Shown: positions 1 through 8,379 of the stretch, in pieces
How the letters are laid out: each line of letters starts with the position of its first letter
Position numbering within the stretch: position 1 is the stretch's first letter
Assembly (NCBI GenBank): GCA_001586965.3
Contig: LUCW03000221.1
Coordinates: forward strand, 50,001-75,000
Direction: 5' to 3'
Length of the DNA: 25,000 nucleotides
Source: Sphaeroforma sirkka
Lineage: Eukaryota > Opisthokonta > Ichthyosporea > Ichthyophonida
Position numbers and translations under genes: made by a program
Notes under the pieces: model-generated
Told to the model about the DNA's origin: nothing
The model's input: only the letters and a program-made list of their open reading frames with translations
Database searches by the model: none

Positions 1-283
1 GGGCCCAGTGAGTTGTCCCAAATCCCCATTTTTCAATTTAGAAGTGTTTAATTTTTAGGAAGCTATGTTTAATTTTATTTTTAAAAAGAGAAGGCTATTA
101 TTTTTACAAATATACAAACATGGCCGCATTTTAAACAAATATGTATTGATGATATTTACTTTACTATTGTTTGTTTTTCTGATCAGAGTCTGGAGAGCGT
201 CGACAACTCGAGACTCTCGCGCGGCTGTATAGACTACAGTAGAATCGTAGATCCATAAGACGGTATTTTATCCCATACTCCTC
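1..283. other. AT-rich non-coding DNA
   Basis: I see no convincing gene, RNA gene or repeat structure here. The stretch is AT-rich up to about 175 and more mixed afterwards. The few open frames are short and lack any recognisable motif. Confidence 0.5.
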
Positions 284-430
284 AGTCCTCGACTCCTCAT
301 TCCTGAATCCAGAGTCCTGAGTCCTGACTTCTGACTTCTGAGCTCTGAGTCCTCAGACCTCAGGGCTCAGAGGCCCAGTGAATCAGTCCTCGACTCCTCA
401 GTGAAAGTCTGAAAGTCTTTGAGGCAGGAG
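284..430. repeat. Degenerate TCCTGAG-type microrepeat
   Basis: Short words such as TCCTGA, TCCTCAG, TTCTGAC and CTCTGAG recur with a spacing of about 7 to 14 bases, as an imperfect tandem array. The words resemble the degraded flank of the CCCTAA-type tract that follows at 578-696, so it may be decayed telomere-associated sequence. No coding potential is visible. Confidence 0.5.
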
Positions 431-577
431 TTGGATTGCGATTTGCGAGTACTGCATTCGTTTATTCGAATTCCCAAACATGGTGTATAAGAGTTTTGCT
501 GAAGAAAAAAATACTAGGAGCAAAATCGAATGAGTGACTGAGCGTGAGGAACTGAAGATCCCCACATTTGAGGTCTG

Positions 578-696
578 CGGTCCTGAAACCCTGAAACCCT
601 AAAGTCCTAAAACTCTAAAACCCTGAGTACTGAGCCCTAACCCCTAACCCCTAACCCCTAACCCCTAACCCCTAACCCCTAACCCCTAACCCCTAT
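578..696. repeat. Telomere-type CCCCTAA tract with degenerate flank
   Basis: Seven perfect CCCCTAA units (TTAGGGG on the other strand) occupy 641-689, with a partial unit on the left (635-640) and a variant CCCCTAT on the right (690-696). The left flank holds degenerate relatives (CCCTGAAA, CCCTAAA, CTCTAAAA) with a spacing of 7 to 9 bases. TTAGGG-like heptamers are a known telomere class in eukaryotes. Here the tract is short, internal and flanked by unrelated DNA, so it is either an interstitial telomeric site or subtelomeric sequence. The C-rich strand reads left to right, the orientation of a left chromosome end. Confidence 0.75.
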
Positions 697-1041
697 CCCG
701 ACCCTGAGTTGAGTTAAATGTCACTATGAGTATGTAGTGTACATTGTTCACAGAACCAGACTTCTACCCTAAAATAACTCCTCCCTCTCAGTCTCTCAGG
801 ACTCGGATATTCGGGGCCCTGGGATGCTGGGGTCGGCACTCGACACGGCAGAATGCTTAGTGCAGCCATATTTTAAAAAATAGAAAACAACAAGAACTAT
901 TTCAATTTACAACAGTATTTTATTCATAGCCTTCTAAAAAAAACTGTTTTGTTTGTATGTACCTATAGGACAATATTTGTTTTTACTTTAAAAAAAAATG
1001 CAAAATACATAGTGGTAAATGTTTTAAAAATATGTATGTAT

Positions 1042-1201
1042 TTATTTATATATATATTTTGGTTCTTTTTTGTAATCTTTTGTTTTAAAAAACAACACTT
1101 GCTTCTTGTCACATGAAGGAATGAACTCAGTGATGTGGCCCTTCGGAAGTTCGGGCTTCGCAGCTTCACACAGTTCATCAAATTCGCACCTTGGCCCAGA
1201 G
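1042..1201 (-). other. Possible terminal exon, unknown protein
   Basis: On the minus strand a pyrimidine-rich stretch ending in CAG (about 1202-1220) looks like a 3' splice site. After it, one frame stays open for about 50 codons to a TAA at 1042-1044. Its first two thirds is not low complexity and has charged and Cys-containing text (CEFDELCEAAKPELPKGH). The last third is AT-driven. I do not recognise the family, and I found no upstream exon between 1236 and 1900. It may be a transposon remnant or chance. Confidence 0.2.
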
Positions 1202-1235
1202 CTGGTAAAAAGAAGCATATGAACTGAAACATCAC

Positions 1236-1904
1236 GTTACGCTATATACACATATACAATCAACGTAAAGGTGAATATTTATAGTAAATAAACGATATAA
1301 CGTTTGGGGGGTCAATTATGGTGAAAGAAATTCTGAAAATTGCACTTGAAAGATACATCTATTTCCAACGAAACGGACTACATAGCTCAAATTAACCAAT
1401 GAATTCTAGCATCACTTTCACGTAAATCGACTCATCACGTTGGCGGCAATTTCTGGCGCTAAAATTTAAGGACAATGGAATCATGACACGGCCGCTTGAA
1501 TGCACCCAGTCGAATACGAGAGGGACTACATAGTACATAAACGTTTAACGTAAATCAAGAATTTAATTATTTATAAACGTTCTATCGGATAACGTTTTCA
1601 GCTTAGCTATGGCCGTTGCCGGCTTGTTGGCCACTAAATAAATACACTTGCTGTGCATGTACAGCATACTTCGCCAGTCGCGACGCGCGAGTAGTTTAGT
1701 TATTATTTACTCTCTTCTTGTAATTTGTTTTTCGCTTTTTTCATAGAAGGAAACACTTTTTTTGTGTAATTTTCAAAAGAGGCTATTTACATATGCTTTT
1801 TTTTTTTTTGTTTCTTTTTATATTTTTATTTCATTTTAAAAACAATAAGATCCTTCGAAATTCTCAAAGTTCGGTCCCTAATTCTTTGTGTCTAAATTCA
1901 AAAG
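1236..1904. other. Non-coding, AT-rich
   Basis: No supported gene. The plus-strand open frame that begins at 1793 starts in a poly-T stretch, and only its later part (from about 1905) has recognisable content. No TATA box or terminator could be assigned. Confidence 0.4.
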
Positions 1905-2195
1905 TTAGCCTAACTAAAGGCTTTCATGGCTTCAGCTGGCGACACACCCGCAATCGACTGGTGATGTTCAGAACATTCATCCTATCTACGGCTACATATG
2001 GGCTGAAAATTATTGCCTGGGCTCCACCTATATGGAAGGATGCGTTGGAACCCCTGTTCGAGCGCTTTAACTCAGCACTCATCCAAGCAGCAGCCATCAT
2101 CACGGGCACTAAATACCCTCGGTTTCCCGAACATCAAACAAACTTACTTCACTTTTGCGGTCTCCTCCCGGCGCGACCATTTGCGGACTACCTCG
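1905..2195 (+). pseudogene. LINE-type reverse transcriptase, 3' fragment
   Basis: The frame contains text typical of the region just C-terminal to the RT core of non-LTR retrotransposons: an Arg-rich helix, then FRTFILSTATYGLKIIAWAPP, then a helix with LFERFNSALIQAAAIITG. This fits the pattern 'fvlptllYG.e.W....l..le.fn...lr.i.g' of LINE ORF2 proteins. There is no start, and the catalytic RT motifs are absent. The frame ends exactly where an LTR begins at 2196, so an LTR element interrupted this copy. Family identity is from memory of the pattern and is moderately sure. Confidence 0.55.
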
Positions 2196-2404
2196 TGTAG
2201 AAATACGGCCTCTGGTCAGTCTAAAATATCAAGATCAATTGAGATAATACTTTGGTTTTTATTTGTTTTTTAAATAATTTAATACAAGCTCTTTTTCCAA
2301 TATCTCCAAAGTGTTCTAAATTCACTTTGATGGCTCCAATAGCCTGAGTATTTGGTATGACTCATCTACTTGGACCTATGTGAGACATTAGTAGATGTAG
2401 AATA
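2196..2404 (+). repeat. Partial LTR copy 1
   Basis: This begins TGTAGAAATACGGCC and matches the first 209 bases of the complete LTR at 2405-3003 with a few substitutions. It stops after GTAGATGTAG and is followed directly by the next LTR. It is the 5' third of an LTR, abutting a full copy head-to-tail. No target-site duplication is visible between its left flank (CCTCG) and the other LTR borders. Confidence 0.85.
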
Positions 2405-3003
2405 TGTAGAAATACGGCCTCCGGTCAGTCTAAAATATCAAGATCAATTGAGATAATACATTGGTTTTTTTTTATTTGTATTTTAAATAATTTAGTACAA
2501 GCTCTTTTTCCAATATTTCCAAAGTGTTCTAAATTCATTTTGATGGCTCCAATAGCCTGAGTATTTGGTATGACTCATCTACTTGGACCTATTTGAGACA
2601 TTAGTAGATGTAGGATATTATAAACTAAATTTTATAATCTCCGAACTACTACTTATTGATTTTGGTCCTCCCGCCAATCTCCAAAATCCAATAAGTGTTT
2701 TTCCTTTTTTAACTTTTCTTCAGATGGAACTTTATTTATATCAGCTAATGTATTAACGTGACTTACGTTATTATGTCTATTTACAAATTAGGCAAGTGGT
2801 CATGAACACTTAGTACTTCTAGTGAAAATTATTCAATAAAGAACAGCTAGAGGTACGCCCTGTGTGATCGAGGATATTTAGGCTCTTAACAAGAGGCAGT
2901 CCCGATCATTCTTACACAAGCTACCACTGCTAAATCCTAACTGACTAAATTGTATTTTAGTTTAATATAGTTTGAAACATAGTAATCTCCATCGAAGTTT
3001 ACA
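2405..3003 (+). repeat. LTR copy 2 (complete 5' LTR)
   Basis: This 599-base LTR begins TG and ends CA (TGTAGAAATACGG...CGAAGTTTACA). An AATAAA signal lies at 2835-2840, followed by a conserved block shared with all long copies. The sequence after it (3004-3082) is a leader before the gag-like ORF. Boundaries come from comparing the four copies in the window. Confidence 0.9.
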
Positions 3004-3082
3004 TATTTTTCATTTAAGTAGTAGTTACAGTAGTGTACTGCTTCTAGACTGTCTAACATCGATTTACTAGCCAGCAAATACT

Positions 3083-3685
3083 ATGGCTAAGGGTACTTTT
3101 AAAGGCAAGGGAGCCGCTAGCTCTAAGCCTGCTAAGCCTGCCGAGGCTCCTGAGGTCCCTGTGGAAACACCTAGCCTGTCTGGAGTTGAGCCTGCCGAGG
3201 AAACTGTTGGGGAAGCCAATTCTGAAGTTGGTACAGAGGATTATTCTGAGGATGACTCGTCGGATCCTAAAGCCTTGGAAGAAGAGGTATCTACTACCGC
3301 GGAAAGGCTCGCCAGCGTCCGTGTATCACCTAGGAGTGAAGCTCAGGACACCAGCTTGCCCCCTGACTACGTGCCGTCAAATATTGTGGATAAACGTTGA
3401 AAGGCTGGAAAATTCGTGGATACGAATGTTGGGGACATTATAACTCCACATCTAAAGGACACTCCAGCACAAATCCGGAGTGAAAAGGAAGTATTGGACC
3501 TGTCCGAAAATTTCGGTTTCGCCATCGATGGAGAAGCCATTCCATTCAGCTCAAATCTTGGGGCCGAAGCTGAGGACGCCATAACTCGACAACGAGTGGT
3601 TGGATCCTCTCAATCTCGACGCCCATTGAACCGCACCGAAGCGCTCTTGAAGGAGCTAGCGACAGCAGCAGTTGTGGACCCCTAG
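3083..3685 (+). pseudogene. Gag-like ORF with internal stop, 3'-truncated
   Basis: A frame of about 200 codons starts at ATG 3083, 79 bases after the 5' LTR. It is broken by one in-frame TGA at 3398-3400 and then stays open to a TAG at 3683-3685. That TAG is created at the junction with the internal LTR. The N-terminal part is Lys/Ala/Pro-rich (first 30 residues), then strongly acidic with SEDDSSD. The second half is mixed, ending in helical, Arg-rich text. No CCHC zinc knuckle is seen; it would be expected further downstream and has probably been lost. Assignment as gag rests on position, not on a recognised capsid motif. Confidence 0.6.
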
Positions 3686-4230
3686 ATAATACATTGGTTT
3701 TTATTTGTATTTTAAATAATTAGTACAAGCTCTTTTTCCAATATTTCCAAAGTGTTCTAAATTCACTTTGATGACTCCAATAGCCTGAGTATTTGGTATG
3801 ACTCATCTACTTGGACCTATTTGAGACATTAGTAGATGTAGGATATTATAAACTAATTTTATAATCTCCGAACTACTACTTATTGATTTTGGTCCTCCCG
3901 CCAATCTCCAAAATCCAATAAGTCTTTTTCTTTTTTTAACTTTTCTTCAGATGGAACTTTATTTATATCAGCTAATGTATTAACGTGACTTACGTTATTA
4001 TGTCTATTTACAAATTAGGCAAGTGGTCATGAACATTTAGTACTTCTAGTGAAAATTATTCAATAAAGAACAGCTAGAGGTACGCCCTGTGTGATCGAGG
4101 ATATTTAGGCTCTTAACAAGAGGCAGTCCCGATCATTCTTACACAAGCTACCACTGCTAAATCCTAACTGACTAAATTGTATTTTAGTTTAATATAGTTT
4201 GAAACCTAGTAATTTCCATCGAAGTTTACA
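3684..4230 (+). repeat. LTR copy 3 (5'-truncated, internal)
   Basis: This 547-base segment matches the LTR at 2405-3003 from its GATAATACATTGG position to the terminal CA. It lacks about the first 50 bases. On its left it joins the gag-like frame at CCCCT/AGATAATAC. On its right it ends in GAAGTTTACA and joins protease coding sequence in mid-domain. Both joins are unlike a normal LTR insertion, which would keep the TG end and duplicate the target. Confidence 0.88.
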
Positions 4231-4497
4231 GCTGTCCATAACGAAACAACTGATTTAATCTTGGGAAATGGCAAAGTTACTACTTGCGAACAAGCCATTG
4301 ACTATGCACACATAATGCTGTCAGATAGAAGAGAAGTGAAGACTCACCTAATCGTTACTGACATGTCTCAGAAATACGATTTAATTATAGGTATGACTGA
4401 TCTTCTCGGTTTAGCTATAACACTCACTGGTCTGCCTAATGGGCTAGACCCGAATAAAGATCAGTCAGATGATAATATGTTAACCTCCGGAAGGTGA
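4231..4497 (+). pseudogene. Retropepsin-like protease, N-terminally truncated
   Basis: The frame is open from the LTR junction to a TGA at 4495-4497 (about 89 codons); it has no ATG. It holds the C-terminal half of an aspartic protease: a strand with LGNGKVTTCEQAI, then VKTHLIV, then YDLIIGMTDLLG, which corresponds to the family's 'yDlILGmd.L' motif. The catalytic D-T/S-G triplet is missing, because that part is replaced by the internal LTR. Enzyme activity is therefore unlikely from this copy. RT coding sequence follows in the next frame, so a frame change near 4484-4494 separates protease from RT. Confidence 0.65.
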
Positions 4498-6403
4498 AGC
4501 AAAGGATAGGATTCCGCACTTCACCGATATAATTATGGACTTATTTATACAAAACAGGAAGATTGCAATAACTGACTGGTGTATGTTTGAGTTCTCTAAT
4601 GGGTACGTTAGACTTGACTTAACAAACGTCGACTTCTCTAAGTTAAAGTGTCCTTCACATAACTACGTGAGTTGGAGACACAAAGACGTTGTCAAAACCC
4701 AAATCGAAGATTGGTTAAAACAGGGTCTAATTGAAATCAATTATGATGCAACCCCAGTTAACTTAGCTCTCTTAGCGGTCGATCAATATATATCTGATAG
4801 AACGTTTAGTAAAACAAGAGTAGTACTAGACCTGTCGCCAATCAACAAACTAATTCCGCAACATAGTTTTTCCTTACCTAAGATAAGCGAGATACTACGC
4901 AAAATGGAGGGTGCGACTATCTTTTCCAAGATAGACTTAAAAGCTGCATTCCATCAACTACAGATATATGAGCCTCATAGGGTTTACTTTTCCTTTACTT
5001 GGCAAGGTAAGAAGTACCAGTTTAAAGGTGCACCTGAAGGCTTACACATGTTACCTTCTTTCTTCCAACAAGTTATGATGGAACTATTTGCGGACCTGTC
5101 GTATAACGTATCAGTCTATTTAGATGATATAGTTATCTTTACAAAGACAGCACATGAACATGCTAAACTCGTTAAAGAAGTCTTAAAGCGACTTAATCAT
5201 GCTAAACTTAAGATTAACGAAGACAAGTGTTCTTTTGCTAAAGATACTATACACTTACTTGGCTACAAAGTATCTGCAGCAGGGGTAGAAATTGATCCTG
5301 GCAAGAAACAGTTTCTGTTGGATTTATCAACACCAATTATTGGAAGAGATTTGAACTCTGTGTGTGGGTTTGTTAACTTTTTCTCGGATTCGGTACCGCA
5401 TCTTTCTCATTACTTAAAGCCTTTCAGTCACCTACGGCTGCACAAAGGACCTTTGGGAAAGCTTTGGACTAAAGAATGTGATGATGCATTTAAACTAGTC
5501 AAAATTATAGTAATGGACGCACCCATCATGCAGTACCCTGTGGATGGTGTCCCATTCCAAGTAGCAACCGACGCTTCAGATCGAGCGGTAGGTGGAGTGC
5601 TTTACCAAACGATAAATGGTAAACCGCGCTACATACAATTCTTTAGCAAGAGTTATAATAAGAGTCAACGGAATTACCCTACCGTTAAACAAGAGCTCCT
5701 TGCTATAGTTACTGCGCTAAGACAGTTTAAAGACTACCTTTATGGAAGTTACTTTACTGTCGCCTGTGATCAAAAGTCTTTAACATACTTAAAAGATATG
5801 AACCCTGATTCACAGTTGGTGAGCCGCTGGCATGACATTATTGCCAAGTTCGCTTTTAATATAACACACATACCAGGAATACATAACCATCTTCCTGACA
5901 TGTTCTCTCGACTTGTGCCCGACTACCAGAAAACAGTCAAGGAGCTATTAGCAACCGATTGGATGCTAAATAAGAAATGGTTTAACCTCGCTCAATCACG
6001 ATGGGGTCCATTTACTGTTGATATGTTCGCCGCAGAACATAACAAACAGGTTTCTGAATATAGGTCGTTGACTCATCCTAAAGGTGATGTATTTCAGCTT
6101 GACTTATCAAAGCAGAATGCGTGGGCTAACCCACCTTGTCAACTTATCGCACAGTTGTTAAATTATGTTAATATTATTAAATCTACTATTACGCTGTGTT
6201 GTCCCTTACGTAACTCCGACCCGTGGATACGTGATTTAATTAATATGATTCAAGACGAACCTATTTATGTCGACCGTGAAACCGACACGTTTTTTTGTAT
6301 CAGGGATCCTATTCTATTACGAAGACACCTTGGAAACACACCATTGTTTGTCGCATCGGTCCTGCAGGTACCACTAAGTGGAAACCCTCAACCGAATTCT
6401 TAG
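4484..6403 (+). CDS. Reverse transcriptase-RNase H with Dam-like domain
   Basis: The first ATG is at 4535 (622 codons); the frame is already open from 4484 with protein-like text. Counting from 4535, RT carries Asp134 in FSKIDLKAAFHQ and YLDDIVIF with Asp197/Asp198. The Ty3-type RNase H has Asp346 (ATDAS), Glu387 (KQELLA), Asp412 (CDQKSL) and Asp455 (LPDMFSRL). Residues 490-570 then resemble phage-type N6-adenine DNA methyltransferases: GPFTVDMFAAEHN, an acidic turn, and WANPPC at 530-535. A Dam-like domain here is known from DIRS-type elements but unusual for an LTR element with a DDE integrase. The integrase continues in the other frame from the T-run at 6290-6296; this frame runs out 107 bases later. 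All RT and RNase H catalytic residues are intact. Confidence 0.88.
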   Translation, partial: PPEGEAKDRIPHFTDIIMDLFIQNRKIAITDWCMFEFSNGYVRLDLTNVDFSKLKCPSHNYVSWRHKDVVKTQIEDWLKQGLIEINYDATPVNLALLAVDQYISDRTFSKTRVVLDLSPINKLIPQHSFSLPKISEILRKMEGATIFSKIDLKAAFHQLQIYEPHRVYFSFTWQGKKYQFKGAPEGLHMLPSFFQQVMMELFADLSYNVSVYLDDIVIFTKTAHEHAKLVKEVLKRLNHAKLKINEDKCSFAKDTIHLLGYKVSAAGVEIDPGKKQFLLDLSTPIIGRDLNSVCGFVNFFSDSVPHLSHYLKPFSHLRLHKGPLGKLWTKECDDAFKLVKIIVMDAPIMQYPVDGVPFQVATDASDRAVGGVLYQTINGKPRYIQFFSKSYNKSQRNYPTVKQELLAIVTALRQFKDYLYGSYFTVACDQKSLTYLKDMNPDSQLVSRWHDIIAKFAFNITHIPGIHNHLPDMFSRLVPDYQKTVKELLATDWMLNKKWFNLAQSRWGPFTVDMFAAEHNKQVSEYRSLTHPKGDVFQLDLSKQNAWANPPCQLIAQLLNYVNIIKSTITLCCPLRNSDPWIRDLINMIQDEPIYVDRETDTFFCIRDPILLRRHLGNTPLFVASVLQVPLSGNPQPNS

Positions 6404-8298
6404 CTAAACTAGAGGAGTCTAAAGAGTTTGAACAAAAGCTCAAGACTCGTACAACACATGCACCCAACAAGATTGCAGTCGAGGTAATGCCGATTGAAAC
6501 GGCATTAGATCGTAAAAACATGGAACTAGCTAAGGCCATGGATCAAAAACTCAAAACTCTAAGAGAACCTGAAGCTCGCACTCAACTACTTAGAGCGCTG
6601 CTTAAAGAACAGCCAGGTGTTGCGAAACAACTGAAGAAGATACTTCAACAATACAATGTTGTCAATTATGTATCTCAGGAGTCTACCCCTCCTGATACTG
6701 AGGTTGCCCTTTCCAACAGGACTATGGTTCATCCAGCCAGCGTTACGCAGAATCTGACTGACTTAGAGGAGCTCGAAAGTAGAGTTAAAATTAAACATAA
6801 TTTAACGCATCGAGCATATGAGCATAGTTATAAAATGGCTATTCGTGCAGGGCTTGATCACCCGGCGCTGAAAGAAACCATACGTGAAGTATACCGACGC
6901 TGTACTGATTGTGAAAAGAACCAGATCAAGCGATACGGTTGGGCACCCCTAAAAGGTGTGACAGAAGACCAACCGATGCGCCGAGTCGTAGTCGATTTAA
7001 TTAAACTCTCGCGATCCAAGCATACTGGCGATGTATATATCTGTCATTTCTTATGTGTGGCTTCGGGCTATAACTTGCTTTATGCAATACCGAACAAACG
7101 TCCACAAACAGTGGCAGAATTATGCTATCACGTCTTTAATGACTTCGGTTTCCCCCGAGTACTATGTTCTGATAACGGTAGTGAGTTTTGTACCGACGTA
7201 ATGGAGGCACTTATACTCGTATCAGGCATGACCCATAGGCGTGGTGTTCCTTACAAACCTCAAACGCAGGGTGCAAATGAGACACGTCATAGAGAACTTA
7301 AGAAACTCTTGCGTACCGCACTAGACGACGTTGAGGATATGTGGCCTTATCATTTGAAATGGGTTCAGACTCAAATGAATAACTGCATGAATCCTCAAAC
7401 TGGAACACTCCCGTTTCACTATTTCTTTGGCCGCTATAGTGAATTACAAGCAACGTTTGATAAAACTGCGCCCGAGAAACACGCTACCCCGTGGCTACAA
7501 AAGATCGAGCATATGCAGAACGTTGTTTACCCCTGTTTACTCGAGCACAAGAATCGCGTCCTACTTAAAGCGTATGACCGATGGAATTTCACAAAGAACA
7601 TTGTTCAGTTCAAAGTCGGCGATTACGTTAACATTATAAATCAAAACGCCAACGTTACCGAACTCTCTTCTAAGACGATAGGACCTTTTGTTATTTCCTA
7701 CCATGATGAGAAGAGTGATACTTACGAAGTGAATAACATTGATGGTACTAGCGCAACCAATCTAGGCACTCACCGTATCCCTACCTCCGAACACTCATTC
7801 GCTCGCTCATTTGATTCTGATGTACCAGTTATGGAGTCACAAGTCAAAGATGTAATTGACAAAACATCCGAAGACGGTTACACTTACTACAAGACCCGTT
7901 TCATGGATGGGACAGTAGCTTGGCTAACCTCTGATGCATTTCGTGAATCTCGCGACTTTCTTCGTATTTTTAATAAGAAATGGAATAAGCGTTTACATAA
8001 GAACACACGAGATAAACGAAAAGGGTTTCCTCAGGTGACTACAAACCCTGACGGATCTGAAATTCCCTATTTGCCACCTACTTCCTACGTGACTAAACTT
8101 TCTGATTTGCTTACCAACAGTGCAGAAAATTGTTCAAACTTACTAATGAAGAACAGCCTTTGGCTATTACCTTACCAAATAATAAACGTAAGGCGCCTAC
8201 ATCGGAAATGGTTACTGGACCAAATACTAAACGACATAGAGTACAACATGAGTCTTGAACTCGTACATATAGGCACATACTTACTCGATAAGTCATGA
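6295..8298 (+). CDS. Ty3/gypsy integrase with chromodomain-like tail
   Basis: The frame runs 667 codons to a TGA at 8296-8298. It has no ATG at its left end and overlaps the RT frame, so it must be made as part of Pol. Counting from 6295, a zinc-binding region has His172, His177, Cys203 and Cys206. The catalytic core has Asp234 (VVVDLI), Asp293 (CSDNGSEF) and Glu329 (ANETRHRELKK), a D,D-35-E spacing. A GPF motif lies at 463-465. Residues 517-570 (VKDVID, then YYKTRF, DGTVAWLT) look like a chromodomain, the targeting module of chromoviruses; strict aromatic-cage residues are not certain. The N-terminal 130 residues are charged linker. Catalytic residues are intact. What is broken is the reading frame connecting it to RT and the front of the element. 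Confidence 0.85.
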   Translation: MYQGSYSITKTPWKHTIVCRIGPAGTTKWKPSTEFLAKLEESKEFEQKLKTRTTHAPNKIAVEVMPIETALDRKNMELAKAMDQKLKTLREPEARTQLLRALLKEQPGVAKQLKKILQQYNVVNYVSQESTPPDTEVALSNRTMVHPASVTQNLTDLEELESRVKIKHNLTHRAYEHSYKMAIRAGLDHPALKETIREVYRRCTDCEKNQIKRYGWAPLKGVTEDQPMRRVVVDLIKLSRSKHTGDVYICHFLCVASGYNLLYAIPNKRPQTVAELCYHVFNDFGFPRVLCSDNGSEFCTDVMEALILVSGMTHRRGVPYKPQTQGANETRHRELKKLLRTALDDVEDMWPYHLKWVQTQMNNCMNPQTGTLPFHYFFGRYSELQATFDKTAPEKHATPWLQKIEHMQNVVYPCLLEHKNRVLLKAYDRWNFTKNIVQFKVGDYVNIINQNANVTELSSKTIGPFVISYHDEKSDTYEVNNIDGTSATNLGTHRIPTSEHSFARSFDSDVPVMESQVKDVIDKTSEDGYTYYKTRFMDGTVAWLTSDAFRESRDFLRIFNKKWNKRLHKNTRDKRKGFPQVTTNPDGSEIPYLPPTSYVTKLSDLLTNSAENCSNLLMKNSLWLLPYQIINVRRLHRKWLLDQILNDIEYNMSLELVHIGTYLLDKS

Positions 8299-8360
8299 CC
8301 GTTTTTACTTTGGTTTTCGCTTTACGAACTAGATCGTACCTTCACGTACGTCCGTAGTCC

Positions 8361-8379
8361 TAAAAGCTACTGGGGGCTA
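8361..8379 (+). other. Probable polypurine tract
   Basis: The short stretch TAAAAGCTACTGGGGGCTA lies immediately before the 3' LTR. The run of G residues is the only purine-rich segment between the integrase stop and the LTR, the place where plus-strand priming occurs in LTR elements. It is short and interrupted, so the call is tentative. Confidence 0.4.

Noticed and set aside
6309..6539. Minus-strand 76-codon open frame opposite the integrase
   Set aside because: Shadow of the plus-strand Pol frame; no motif of its own.
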